A stretch of DNA of 64,000 nt from Lunularia cruciata. Lineage: Eukaryota > Streptophyta > Marchantiopsida > Lunulariales > Lunulariaceae. Position 1 is the stretch's first letter. Every line of letters starts with the position of its first letter. Below, one piece after another: positions 35,001 to 46,423 of this stretch. The stretch spans positions 35,354,333 to 35,418,332 of the forward strand of contig OX419756.1 in NCBI GenBank assembly GCA_948567375.1. Direction: 5' to 3'. The notes below the pieces were generated by a model. It saw nothing but the letters and a program-made list of their open reading frames with translations, ran no database searches and was not told the origin of the DNA. Both the position numbers and the translations under genes were made by a program.

Positions 35001-36598
35001 TTATGGTTCCGACTATGAGCGCCATGTTTATGGCAATGCAACCTTTTGTGAAGAATCTCAATCTTTGGCAGGTTTGTCTAACGTAACACGTGAAGAATAT
35101 AGATTTTAAGCTTAAAGGCGAGGTGCTCACAGACCATATTATTTTCTAATATAAACATGGAGTCACAATGTATTGCACAGGAATCACCTCATTACTGAGC
35201 TTAATGTGAGAAGAATTACAGACTACTTCCATGGTCAACAAATGGACCATAAGAGTAGTTTGTAATTTACTGGTACACAGCGTTTAGTACATGTTCTTCT
35301 GTCTACTAGGACATGGGATTAAGAAGGTATATCTCATGTATCTGGTATAGATTAACAATTGAGATCTTAAATATCTGAACTGTCGTACTCAAAAATATGG
35401 ATACAGTAACTGTGTTACAAAAGAACTAAATCATCGTAGGAAGCAAGAGATTAATCTTATTCAATCCATCAAATGAAGAGTTTTGGGCCCAAGTGTCATC
35501 AAGGTTTATAATGAGAGAATATTAATCAGCTATAAAAGTGTATCTCTGGACTATCTTCCAATATTACTATCCTTGTGCAATGAAGCGAAGATAACTTGTA
35601 GCTGATAGCAATAAATATAAATAACATAAAAGCAATCTACACTGGGAGTGCATCACTAAATTTCTGATGCCGTTCTTGTCATTGCAGTTAGATGGGCGTC
35701 CTATGAGTGGAGATATTGGCATAGGTGCAACCAGAGCAGCTGTAGCTCTGGGGGCGCAGGTGGCTTCGTCACCAGACAGGCCCCCAGGTAAGTAAAGTCA
35801 TAAGTCAGTGTCCAACCTAATACCGGACTTTATCTTGCTTTAAAACCACACTTAACTAAAGTACTCACTGCGTCATGACGCTGTCCTTCGTGCTTAACCA
35901 AAGTTGGTTCAAATTTGCACATTTTGAATATTTATACGTAGTTTCTGACCATATCCGGAAATGGTTTTCTGAACAGGTCATCTACAACTAGCTGGAGGAA
36001 CAAATGTGCACACTGCAACAGCGTTAAAGAGAGTGGGTTTATATGGTCGACTGACAACAGACAAACAAACTGGTAACTATCCAATATCATGTTGAAGAAC
36101 TCCTTTCAAAGTCTTGTTGTCATATCATTGGGGTCTTAACAAAATTTTTAATCTGCACAGGCAAGTTGGAGAAGCCTATGGGAAGTTCTCACGAAAAAGA
36201 CAATGGAAATGAGGTAGCAGCAATTGGTGGAGTGGCTTATGGTGGATATGCACGGAAGGTAATTGATAGAAACTGGACTATGCTGCTGTAAAGTTTGTTT
36301 TTCTTCGTTCAATAGGTTCCGTGGAGAATTTCTCAAGAAGCGAACATTACCTATTATCCACTAAGGAAAAATGAACCAAATGTGTTACTATTAGATTCTT
36401 CGGATCTTTTGAAGCTAAAGTTGCGAATATCTATGGCAGATTGTGAACAGATTTTTAAGAGAAATGGACAAGCTAGGAGGTGCAAATGAGATGGATAAAC
36501 AACGAAGAAGTCAACTTGAGAGATATCCATCTTTGCTTGCTAATGCAGTTTTAGAAGCTATTATTCTTGTGGACAGCATGAAGCGACTCGATTGTTAG
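32074..36598 (+). CDS. LdpA: LdpA-type plastid iron-sulfur protein (circadian coupling factor family)
   Basis: Twelve exons with matching phases: 32074-32484, 32672-32720, 32990-33163, 33357-33469, 33912-33984, 34159-about 34248, 34691-34760, 34976-35071, 35688-35787, 35977-36072, 36161-36258, 36440-36598. In cyanobacteria LdpA is an iron-sulfur protein that senses redox state for the clock; the plant homologue's role is less clear. Family landmarks are GRWVKLICGASFE, DVADVRNLSLIYTLAG, VDCIDCAAD and LDGRPMSGDIG. Two cluster motifs are visible: CX3CX3CX3CP in exon 4 and CX2CX2CX3CP (CYGCGRCIPICP) in exon 5. The last exon ends with a TAG at 36596-36598 after a helical segment. Residues 1 to about 102 are not from the LdpA core but match the RsmD N-terminus; the LdpA part begins near residue 103. 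The 5-prime-most in-frame ATG matching RsmD was taken as the start. An extra small exon between 33469 and 33912 cannot be excluded. Confidence 0.88.
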
Positions 36599-37710
36599 TT
36601 TTTTTTCAACAGCAATCATCAAAAACCGTATTTGTACAGATACTTCTTTCTCTCCACAAGTTACCATTCCGGTCAAGTCAGTATAGACTAAGTGCGGTTT
36701 TGGCCCGGAGACACAGGTACAAACTGTGTAATGTCCATCCCATGTTCATGGGACGTGAAAGTTCGATAAAGGACGTTCTCACCTGTTGTCCCAACTTCCA
36801 AGTAGCTCATTGCGCTGGATCGCTCTTTTTCCATACTGCAAAATGAACACTGAGGGTCTTTGGCATCATGCAGGCCATGTAAGTACAGCAGTGAATCTGA
36901 TACAGACTCTCACACATCTGACACGAGTGGATGAGTTTCCCTGAATAAATAGTCCTCGGAGTGCATTAACAATTTGATTCTTAGATACTACGTGTGATTC
37001 TTAGTGCCTCTTAGAGTCTCAGGTCCTTTTGAGTACCGAGTGGTCGGGTTTATACACGAGCAGAGGGCATAAATACTCTATTTCCACATTAGATCACACT
37101 CTTCATGGTCTTGTACGTTTAATTTTGGAAAAGATCGCTCTCGGCACGCTCTTGAATTTTTCCTTTAGTGTCAAAGTATCACGCTGTGTTCCTCGTTTGA
37201 TCATGAAAGTCCTAGTCCTCGGGATGTTGAGATGGTGCTCCGCATGCATTTGGTTTTTGCAGGTAGTCATCCTTCTACCGACCTAAAGGATAGAACACCT
37301 ACATTCCCGAGCAACTAAAAAAGCTGACCAGATGACCAGTTCCAACTTATCTTATGCTCGATTTCATTAAAGTCTTAGTGATATTCCTACTCAGAGTACG
37401 TCTATCGGGTAATAGCATGGAGTCTCTACTAACTTTTGAGCTTTGATCTTCTCACCAGACTATGTGTCTAAACAACATATTGCCGACAAGCAGCCTTTGT
37501 CGAAAGAATAAAACCTTGGAATTTATCAACTCCAGTACATTTTACTTTACTAGCTTCTCAATCGTGACTGGTCCTTTGCTCTCACCGTTAGTCGTTTACC
37601 CCAGACCTTGCTGCCTTATACGTGAATCCAAAGATATTTATGTTCTCTCTTTCAACTATTTTAAGAAGTTGCGAATATCAAGGTACTGTTTTAAGGTGTT
37701 GATTTGTTAG

Positions 37711-37889
37711 AAGCCCTCCTAATGGTGGAAGGGAACTGGAAAGAGAATATGATCAATATGTGAACATGGTGGGAAGTAATACCAGATCAAATGAATATGT
37801 TTCGATGCGCGGTCATGTCGATCAAGTGCTTCATCAGGTTGGATTGAACTGTTCAGAGAATGACATTGCAGAAATCATTGTTAATGCAG
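37711..37889 (+). other. candidate orphan exon of an unrecognised gene
   Basis: Flanked by gatttgttag as an acceptor and gcag/gtatcc as a donor, one frame stays open for about 59 residues of ordinary protein composition, including REYDQYVNMVG and MRGHVDQVLHQVGLN. I do not recognise the family and could not find convincing partner exons on either side. It could be a remnant of a decayed gene or a small exon of a gene whose other exons I missed. Confidence 0.3.
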
Positions 37890-38079
37890 GTATCCACTGG
37901 CAACGCTTCCAACTCAAATATCAGATGACATATGCAGTAATCTACAACTTATACCTATCATCTAGGAGTAACTCTGAAAAGTCTGCTGGGTCAGAAAGAT
38001 ATGCAGCGTCAAAAGCACATAGATCTATGCGTTGGTGCTGCTTGTGTAACTGCTAGGGACGAGGTTGCAAGGCATGCGG

Positions 38080-38740
38080 CGTCCAAAGTACAGTCTCTGA
38101 CTACATAGCGCACCCAGTCGCCAGAGACTGAGGGATTCCAAAGCACACGCTTGTCCGTCTTTCCGAAGAGATTACATCACGTGTTTGTGCGTCTTTCTGA
38201 AGGTCTCATAGCATGCGCTTGTCCATCTTTTTGATTATCTCGTGTGCTGAACAACAAACACTTGCGCGGCTTTCTGAAAATGTAGTGCGCGATCTCGTGT
38301 GCCCCGAAAACTACACGCTTGTCCGGCTTCCTGATATCTCGTGCGCTGCTTTCTGAGGATCCAGTCTTGGTGTTGCTGTCATTGTGCGCTTGGTATGAAA
38401 GACTTCAAGCTTCCGGAATATAGCATCGGAGACTAAATAAGTGATAATCGTGCGGATGCTGAGGTTAGGCCGGCTAGGTAGGTGGCTGGAACACATAAAG
38501 GTTCGCGAATATAACCTGGGATACCATACCTGATGCTTGTGCTACTTTCTGGGTATCTCATGCGTATGTGCAGATGAATATAGCATCAGTACAACACACC
38601 TGAGCTGCTTGTGCAACTTTCTAGATGACTCGTTCGCGGTGGTGAACTGCTGCGTGTGAACGAAATAGAACTTTCTCGGGACTACGTACCTTAAACTTGT
38701 GCGGCTATCTGAAGGTCACTGTGGGAAGTGAACGATGTAT
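38080..38740. repeat. degenerate tandem array, units of about 60-70 bp
   Basis: About eight to ten diverged units share a core of cacgcttgtccg then ctttctgaa then tctcgtg(t/c)gc. Examples begin near 38140, 38185, 38212, 38260, 38315 and 38690. The units lack a long open frame and show no hairpin or promoter pattern. Confidence 0.5.
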
Positions 38741-38791
38741 TTTAGAGTCCTGATCAGGGAGCCTTAGGCGGGATGAAGGAGAGAGAGAGAA

Positions 38792-38835
38792 ATTCCCATC
38801 AGACAATCCAAGATGGTGGATTGTCTAATGGGAAT
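38792..38835. repeat. hairpin, 19-bp stem
   Basis: Arms 38792-38810 and 38817-38835 (attcccatcagacaatcca and its complement) pair with a single G-T-type mismatch across a 6-nt loop. Confidence 0.8.
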
Positions 38836-39296
38836 ACTTGGCAGATGAATATACTGAGTTGACCTTCCAATCAGCTCAATCCCAATTTCTCCACCAGGTC
38901 TCACAGATTTTTCAGTCTTGAACTCTCAATTTAGAGGACCACGAATTGGAGATACGATTTGATAATGATCATTTGAAAAAAAAATGATTCTCATATGTTA
39001 CTTTCTTTATACCGGAGGTCTGACCAGGCTGCCCTCCTCTCTCTCGTGATAAAACCAATTTCGATTTGGCCCATTTAACTGATGAGCTTGACAAGGCATG
39101 TCACCGGGTTCCTTGCTGATGAGTTGTTACCTTGTTCATTTAAGACCTCCGAAAATGTTGATAGAACATTTTAAACATGTTCATCAGATGCTTTGGCCGA
39201 GGAACAATTGGTGCACACTTTTTGATTTCAAAGCAACAGGCAAAGAAGCGATTTCCTGATTTCTTTATTCGAACTCCTATAAACTTCTTTGGGGCT

Positions 39297-39328
39297 CTAG
39301 AGGCTCATACTGGAGTATGAGCCTCTAG
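39297..39328. repeat. hairpin, perfect 15-bp stem
   Basis: Arms 39297-39311 (ctagaggctcatact) and 39314-39328 are exact reverse complements with a 2-nt spacer. Confidence 0.85.
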
Positions 39329-39489
39329 ATCGTGTAACATCTACTAGCTCTACATGCTTGCTGATGGTATCAATAAGTCCTCCATCAATATGCATCCGAT
39401 GCCGTTCAATCGGTGGAGATTAAACTTGGGTTCTGATCCTATGGGCAGATATATTGACGCGTAACTAAAGTTATGTATGACACGAGTTC

Positions 39490-39720
39490 TTATGTTCAGG
39501 ATTGCGCTCTCTTTGGTACTTAGACATATAACACCAGTGTTCTCACTTCCAGTTACAAATGGTGCCTTGGTTCGGATCCTCGTTTAGTGCAGGGTCATAC
39601 ACTGGGTCTTATCTTTCAAAGTTGCGTTTTCTTTCGTCCTTGGACATGTAAGGCCCGACCCCGCCAGTTGACGTTCTCAGTTCCAACTGATAAGGATGCC
39701 CTACATCGAATTTCGTATTC
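39490..39720. repeat. diverged tandem duplication of about 105 bp
   Basis: Two neighbouring copies (about 39488-39590 and 39590-39705) share tct(t)atgttcaggat / tcatacactgggtctt starts, gcgctctctttggt / gcgttttctttcgt, ttagacatataa / ttggacatgtaa and ttctcacttccagtt / ttctcagttccaact. Confidence 0.45.
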
Positions 39721-40276
39721 TGCAGTACAACACGTAAGTCGACTTATTATGGGTCACAGAAACCTGACAGTGAGTTGTAGAAGTGTTCTGATACAGTGGG
39801 TAACCAGTCTAACATACTTTACCTTCCGTATTTGCTGTTGAGATATGAAAGGTTTGATCTTCTAATCCCGTTGGATCTGCTGGAGAATAACGGAAAGTTA
39901 TCGTATGCCAACTGTGTAATCATCCACAAACATCGGAGTATAAAGGAGACGCATCGAATCCTTGCGAAGAATGAAGGAAAGGGATCGTACCGCAATTTCT
40001 CTAGCTATACACATATATTTTAAATACTTTTGATAGTGGATCCGGAATGCTCACTATCCTATAAAGAAAAAACCTTTCTTCATGGAAGCGGCGTATTGCA
40101 CTTTTCCCGATGTTTTCGGTGCTATAGTTGGTTATGTTTGTTCACAAATGGAATCCAATTCATTGTTGCAGCTATAATAACAAGAGGGAGATGGACGTCC
40201 TCTTCAACTCAGACAAGTTCGCTCCCAATTACGGCTGTCTTTCATTCGGTTGAGAACAACTTACTTCTTACTTCTT

Positions 40277-40305
40277 ATCCTGTTAATGAAGCCTATTAAC
40301 AGGAT
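40277..40305. repeat. hairpin, perfect 11-bp stem
   Basis: Arms 40277-40287 (atcctgttaat) and 40295-40305 are exact reverse complements around a 7-nt loop. Confidence 0.75.
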
Positions 40306-40521
40306 GCCTTCTATCCTGCTGATGCTGATGCTGATGACTTAGACCAAGCACTTTTCGCTCAATGAAACCTTTCTGATTCTTTGTTAAAATCTATAGTTTC
40401 CATCAATTAGCAGATTTGTCATAACCCCTTCATCATCAAAGTCATAGACTGATATCAACATCGTTGATTCCATGCAGTTGCACGAGAGATTTTCCATCGC
40501 TTGCAACCCTAAACCCATGAA

Positions 40522-40555
40522 CTTGCCTCACGTAACCTCACGTACGTGAGGCAAG
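40522..40555. repeat. hairpin, perfect 13-bp stem
   Basis: Arms 40522-40534 (cttgcctcacgta) and 40543-40555 are exact reverse complements around an 8-nt loop that itself repeats cctcacg. Confidence 0.8.
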
Positions 40556-40736
40556 CTTGTCATGAGTTTCCCGGGCTTCTTCGGAAGTCCATTACTCTTT
40601 CGTTCGGTTAACACACATTCTCGTTTCATCTTTGTAGAATGTAAAGGACCCGCCCTTTAGCGTGGTTTAGAATGTAGATGACAATTTGCATTCTAAACTA
40701 CACTTATTACATGTTGATTCAAGTTATTTAGTCGAA

Positions 40737-41085
40737 GTGTATATACTCAGAAGAGTGGATCCTCAAGCCCATGAGAGGTCGAGAGTTATGTTTGACGTTT
40801 GTTCCACACTGCTCGAGTTTAGGACAAAGTAATATTTCATCCAAGTCATAGTTGGATGTCTGTCTAACGATCTTGATTTATGATCACAACAGAAAGATTG
40901 CATGTCCATACAGATTTCTCAGTTGGAATGTATATTCTCGGAGAGTGGAGGGAAATTTCTTCAATTCCATGGCAGATCGAGAGGTATGTTCGACTTTTGT
41001 TCCACTCTGTTGGAGTTTAGAACAAAGTAATACTGCACCCAAGTCTTAGTTGGATGTCTGTTTGACGGTTACGACCACAACAGAA
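40737..41085. repeat. diverged tandem duplication of about 175 bp
   Basis: The copies at about 40737-40890 and 40918-41085 share gtgtatatactc/gaatgtatattctc, agagtgga, gaggtcgagag/cagatcgagag, tttgttccac, gagtttag(g/a)acaaagtaat and gttggatgtctgt. They are clearly related but diverged and non-coding. Confidence 0.55.
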
Positions 41086-41573
41086 CATGTTGAATATGTT
41101 ACGCTACTGATTCTGGCTAGTGTCAATGGTTGGAGATCGACAACAATCGATTTATGATTTCGATCATTGAAAGCTTTATAATAACAATTTGGAAAATCTT
41201 TTTCCCACCAGTAACGATGATTCAGAAAAGTTTACAAGGTACGAGAGAGACATGGTTACGGGAGGCTTCCTCCCCCATCTAATAACTCTCCTAATGATAA
41301 CTCATTAATCTAGTTTTAAGGGAAGGCAAGTTTTCCTAGCCATTTCTGTTAGACTATGTCATCCTTGCTTGGCACTAAAACAATATATCCCTATGTTGCC
41401 AGTGCCATGTCGATCCTGCCCTGATGATAATTGTTGCCCATTTAAAAGTGTGAACCGCATTCTCATAAGTAGTACAATTCATCGATATACATCAATACAC
41501 TGATGTATATGGAAGCTTTCCTCTGCTCCGTATGTATATGCTATGCTTCTTTGTTGGTCGCTGTGGGGGCGAG

Positions 41574-41603
41574 GAGGGGTTGTGGGGCGACCCACAACCC
41601 CTC
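41574..41603. repeat. hairpin, perfect 13-bp stem
   Basis: Arms 41574-41586 (gaggggttgtggg) and 41591-41603 are exact reverse complements around gcga. The next hairpin starts only 13 bp further on. Confidence 0.85.
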
Positions 41604-41616
41604 CCGGTTGTGTAAG

Positions 41617-41656
41617 GCAAGGAAAGCGAGGCAAAATTTTGCCTCGCTTTCCTTGC
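41617..41656. repeat. perfect 40-bp palindrome
   Basis: Arms 41617-41636 (gcaaggaaagcgaggcaaaa) and 41637-41656 are exact reverse complements with no spacer. The match stops at the next base on both sides. Confidence 0.9.
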
Positions 41657-41918
41657 GTTACACTCTTGGGATTTCTTTTGTCATTCGTTAAGAGTGTTCC
41701 TGTTGGACCCAAATAAGAGGAAAGGATACGTTGACAAATATGTTGTTCAAATCAGACCGCATTGGATTCTGTGTGCTCGTATACGTCTAATTGTGTTGGG
41801 CTATACCAACCTTCTATAGCTTCCAGGTAGCTTAGTGGGCAGCATCGCCGTTTCTCCACACTGCAATGTGCATTTGAATACCCAGACTACGCAGTCCCAC
41901 TTTTCCAGGTGAGTAGCA

Positions 41919-41950
41919 TCGCACTTCCCGAAGTTCATCGGGAAGTGCGA
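41919..41950. repeat. hairpin, perfect 13-bp stem
   Basis: Arms 41919-41931 (tcgcacttcccga) and 41938-41950 are exact reverse complements around a 6-nt loop. It lies between two copies of the small dispersed repeat. Confidence 0.85.
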
Positions 41951-43218
41951 CCACCTTCCAGGTAGCTTAGTGAACTTCATCAACTTTCTCCATATTTCAT
42001 GAACACCCAACTTCTGGCGGTTATTTGGTCCAAGCATGTACGGCAACGAATCCGGTACAATGTTTAATACGGGCTGAGACGAGAGGGTCAGTTCCCTAAA
42101 TAGACTTACGTTGGAATGCATAGAAACAGTTTAGTAAACGTTTAACTTACCTGTCACTTGGTTCTTCACATGGGTTCGTAATTCTTGATTACGCATGTTC
42201 GTTTGCAGACAAATACGAGGAGATTCGTGAAGGCTCTATTCTGCAGATAAGATCGCATTCTGCATGCTACTGTCTGTTTAATTTGTGGCTAATAATTTTT
42301 CTGCCAGAAGCACAAGAATGTTAGACTACTTAAATTTTGCTGATTGCAACAATTCCAACATATCAGTCATCTTGACTAGTGCTTACCAATGAACACACTC
42401 GATATTGCTCATCTAGCACTCGCTTCCTCGCCACTTGAAAATTCGTCAAACACTCAACTTATGGGCTTTCAATCACAGTAGCGCTCCTTGTGTGTATCGT
42501 AGGCCTTGCAGACCTCAATATTGCTTCTCTCCACTAGCATAAACATTAGGGGGTTTCAGAAATGGGTTTCACGGATGTCTACCGATAACAAACATCGTAA
42601 CTATTTTTAGTGACTCTGTAAGGAAATGAGGTGTTAATAAATGAACGCTTCATAAATTATTATACAGTATTCATTTATAAATATCAGACGCTATACTGCG
42701 GATGTTTAGGAGTTCCATTGTGAAATAAATGACTGTCAAAAGAGAAGTTGTTGCTTCTTGAGAGAGTTGCCACTTATTTCTGGTGGGTGATTCTTAGAGT
42801 GTGATTTATGAAATTTTTTTGGCGGATCCAAAATGCAGCTTTCAACTATTCAAATTCAAATTCACCATCTGCAAATGCGAATGCTGTGCAAATGCTCTTG
42901 TCAATAAACTAAACCGGTGTGTTTTGTAGTTTTGCATTGGTGTGTTGGTTCATATCCATATATATTAGTGTGGTGAGAGAGATAGCGCGAGTTATGTAAA
43001 ATGATTTGCATCATCTTATGGCAACCAAGAAATTAATTGGAGATCAAAGAATTTTACTCCAAAAGTGCAACAAAAATTTAGCAAAAACCTGATTACAATG
43101 TTGGCTCACATTTGGATGCAAAATCAACTTGCACTATCAAGCAACTACCCGCGGCAATGAGCGTCAACCAGTGCCAACAAGATTTGAGCTTCGAGCGCCA
43201 TTGAGTGGCTACGGGCAG

Positions 43219-43669
43219 TGTCACGCCATTTGTAGTTCCGCATCTAGATGCTCGGACACTGGAGTTCCAGTGATGGTAGTTAGAGTTATTCTAGCAGTTT
43301 CTCAGGGACTACTTTCCGACGGTTAGATTTCGTGTTCGGGGTACTGACTTCACGGTGGGGCCCACCGTCACTTTGCACCGTTTGCACCGTTGAGTGTGCA
43401 GTCAGCGGGACCGTTAGGGTTTCAGGGCTAGCTCGAGTCCAGGGGGTATAGTTTCGAAGTGAGCTCCAGAGAGCTCACTTCTCTGATGTTGAGCCTTCGA
43501 GTTCCTGGCTATGGTGGACAGAGGCCGGCGAGCGTCACCTGGATTCTCTATGCTTGAGTGGGTGTGGCTTGACTGTAATCAGTGCCCAGTTGTTGGCAGT
43601 TTATAGAGTGACAGATCAAGTACTGATCTGAGTTGAGTTGAGTTGAGAGTGTTAAGCAATCTGATTACA
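43219..43669 (+). repeat. 5-prime partial LTR of the methyltransferase gypsy element
   Basis: Matches 60466-60914 with about six differences and ends in ttaca, followed by tcagag, which may be part of an initiator-tRNA primer site. It lacks the first 107 bp found in the full LTR at 60359. It contains a 10-bp-stem hairpin at 43457-43480. Confidence 0.85.
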
Positions 43670-44384
43670 TCAGAGAAGTGAAGTCAGGGGGAAATCGGGT
43701 GCAGGAACGTTGAGTGTTGGTGGTATCTCCAAGCTCGGTGGATCGTGGTAGCTCAATTCAGGTTCTGTGTTTCCCTAGTGTGCAGAAGCTCGTGTAGTTG
43801 ATGCAAAATTGGCAGTTAGGCGGACGGTGTGCGGAAGCGCTGGCCAAATTTTGAGCAAAGAAGGAGCAATTTTCGAGCAGTGTTGTGATTTTGAGCTCAG
43901 GAGGTGAAGGTAGGACCAATTTGCTGCGAGTTGGGCTCAGAAAGTGAAATTGAAGGTGGAGTTGGAAAGCTCTTCTCATGAAATTGTGATTTGGAAAAAC
44001 CCGTTTTGTCAATTTGGCTCGAGTGGAAAGTTAGCGGGGGATTTGGCGGACACCCATCTTTAGGGTTTATGTCAGATTTTACGTCAGATTTACGTCAGAT
44101 TTTGGGCCAGAATTGGAGGAGTTTCGCTGTTTGGCCAGATTTGGAGAAGTTTCGCTAGTTTGGAGGAGTTTTGTAGATTTGGAGAAGTTTCGCCAATTTT
44201 GGAGGAGGTTCGAAGTGGCAACAAGAAAGGCCTCATTTGGCTGAATTTTGGCGCTTCGAGGCATAGGGCTGTGGGCTATGAGAGGCTACGAAGGGCCAAA
44301 AGGGCCAGCAAGCCAGCTTGCTGGCGTGAGGCTAGCTAGTTTAGTGTAGATCTTGGTCATTGGTTGGCAAAATCTGCCTTTCTT

Positions 44385-44470
44385 GCTAGATTGTGCGCAA
44401 CAGGGTTTGACCCCTAGATCTCTTGTTCCTAGACTGGTGCCCTAGCCAACTGGTCCACCCTCACTTGTTG
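44385..44470 (-). repeat. tRNA-derived SINE-like head
   Basis: On the minus strand TGGACCAGTTGG (44446-44457) resembles the A box of a pol III promoter, and GGGGTCAAACCC (44402-44413) resembles the B box (GGTTCGANNCC), about 33 bp apart, as in tRNA-derived SINEs. The arms do not form a proper cloverleaf, so it is not a tRNA gene. It lies in the leader of the methyltransferase gypsy element. The SINE 3-prime end is not clear. Confidence 0.45.
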
Positions 44471-44923
44471 TCATAGTGACTGTGCCACTGTTATCTATAC
44501 ACATGTAGCTTTGGCTAGGAGAGGCAGTTTGATCCTATTCTTGGTGATCCTGGTAGCTTAGGACTTAGATACGAACTACTCTTATGTCAAATGCCAAATG
44601 GTGGCAGAGTCAGTCCCGTGTTGTGTTATGAGATGGAGGGTTTTCGTTTAGATTTCTTGTGATTGGATCCCCTCCATTCTCTGCTTCTTGTTTGTGCACC
44701 ACGTTTGTGTGAGGTGCCTTGACTTTTGAGCGTTGGTGCTCTGGTGTGCTCTCGATGGTGAGGCTGGAGTGATGACCAGTCAGACTACCTTTGTTTCTCT
44801 CCGGTGAGGTAGGAAGTGATGACCTGCAGACCGTGAGAGTGCATGTTATGATGGCAGGTTACAGGTTGCCTTCTCCCCTAGTGTAGTTATCTCAGTAGAG
44901 TTACATTAGTGGGAGGTGTTTAG

Positions 44924-45698
44924 TTGGTGTTGGCACGTGGTGGTATTGGCACTTGGTGGGATACTTGCGGTTGCGACTTGTGGTTGCAGTTGGTGGTTCG
45001 GGTTTGCTGTTGCAGTTACGTGGTCATGACGGAGTTCTTTGGAGATTCCAGAGGAGTTAGCCCTGCAGTACGTAGTGGGTTTACTCGGAGTGGTGCTCGG
45101 TATCAGCCTGTATCTCAGGTCCTAGTGAGGGAGGAGATTGACTCTGAGTTGGAGTTCGACACAGGAGTTGATTCAGTTGAGAGTGCACTTAGTGTGTCCG
45201 CACTGTTGTTGTGGGACATGGACAAGATTTATGGGGCCTCCAAAGGCCCTAGGCGTTACTCTGGTACAGTGGGTACCATTGAGTTGGATGACTTCATCCA
45301 GGAGTTTGATAGTTGGTGTGATCTGCAGCAGATGCGGAACCCGACTTTGTTCACACCTTTCATGGCATGGAAAGGGTTGTTTCAGCACTTGGAGGGTCCA
45401 CCAATGGACGACTACCATGAGTTCAGGAGAGCTCATTTGGAGGAGATTGAGTTATGGAGACAGTATTGGTCTCCACACTATGTCTCCATCACTTCAAGCT
45501 CAGTGGCCAGGAGTAGATCGGTTGTACCCACGAGTTCTAGCTCGAGTAGTGTTGGTGGAGCTAGTGGAGGTGCACTAGCTGGAGATAGTGCTACTACGAG
45601 TGGAGGTACCGCTGCAGGAGGTGGTGTGGTATCGGGGTTTAACCCCATGGTTGAGTTCTTCCTCTGTTTGAGGCAGAACTACCAGGGAGTGCGGACTG
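44924..45698 (+). pseudogene. gag N-terminal part of the methyltransferase gypsy element
   Basis: Open stretch of about 260 residues with a helical, Trp- and acidic-rich region (WDMDKIYG, DDFIQEFDSWCDLQQM) followed by a Ser/Gly-rich linker, typical of retroelement gag without conserved catalytic residues. The young nested gypsy element begins at 45699 and separates it from the remaining gag. Confidence 0.65.
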
Positions 45699-46375
45699 TG
45701 AGCCGGCCTGTCTCTCACTCAGGATGAACCTCTGATGGCTATTATGGTAGCGCACCATGGACTAAGAAGGCAAGGAACCCCAACTCCATCATACTCCTCC
45801 AAGGCTAACACTCCAAGACTCAAGACATTGCTCACTAGAGAACTCAATGAGAGAGAGATAGTTGCAAATGAAAGGATGATGAGTACCTCCTCACTCCTTG
45901 TTTATATACTTGTGAAATAGTTAGGTACCAAAGTTACTAATTACCGTAGTAACTCAAGTTACTAGACTAAAAGTCAAGTAAAGTCAAAAAGTAGAAAGGA
46001 ATATCCATTCACATGGGCATATTCCCCTTATCTTGACCCAACCACTAAAGCAAGGATTCCTTCACATGGGCTATCCTTGGACTAAAGAAGAATCCAAAAC
46101 AAAAAGGCTTGCGGGCCCAAGAGTTCTCAACTCTTTCCCCAAAGCCAAACACCTAGGAATAATACCAAGTCAACACACTAAAATCCAAAATAGTGGTGCT
46201 CATCTTTTCTACTTCCTCTAAAGTAAGGTCCCATCTATCTTAGCTATGACTAACTTTAGCTAACCATGACTAATATAGAACCATCCTTTATCTCTATATA
46301 AATAATATCTCTTAAGTATTTGTAATACCAAGCTAAATATCACAATACCACACACATGCACAAATGGGTGTTACA
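45699..46375 (-). repeat. LTR of the nested young gypsy element (3-prime in element orientation)
   Basis: 677 bp, almost identical to 52822-53498, with the polypurine tract on its inner edge. Confidence 0.95.
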
Positions 46376-46423
46376 TTTACCCCCGGACTAAGTTTTCACT
46401 TTGTCCTCAAAGTGAAGGTCTCT

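Larger units (their letters stand above)
36792..42110. repeat. small dispersed repeat, three partial copies
   Basis: Copies at about 36792-36960, 41815-41880 and 41954-42110 share cttccaagtagct(c/t)a-type text, a catcgc...tttctcca core and, in the first two, an actgcaa(a)atg stretch; the first and third share a later part around aatctgatacag / aatccggtacaa. They are diverged and have no coding potential or clear ends. Confidence 0.4.
36599..43218. other. 6.6-kb gene-poor stretch with small repeats and hairpins
   Basis: No recognisable gene or transposon. The stretch contains a possible orphan exon (37711-37889), a degenerate tandem array (about 38080-38740), two short tandem duplications (39490-39720 and 40737-41085), three copies of a small dispersed repeat, and seven perfect or near-perfect hairpins, each listed separately. 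Composition resembles that of the introns next door, not that of the LTR elements. Confidence 0.5.

Noticed and set aside
44402-44457. A functional tRNA gene on the minus strand
   Set aside because: A- and B-box-like sequences are present, but the acceptor and anticodon arms do not pair.
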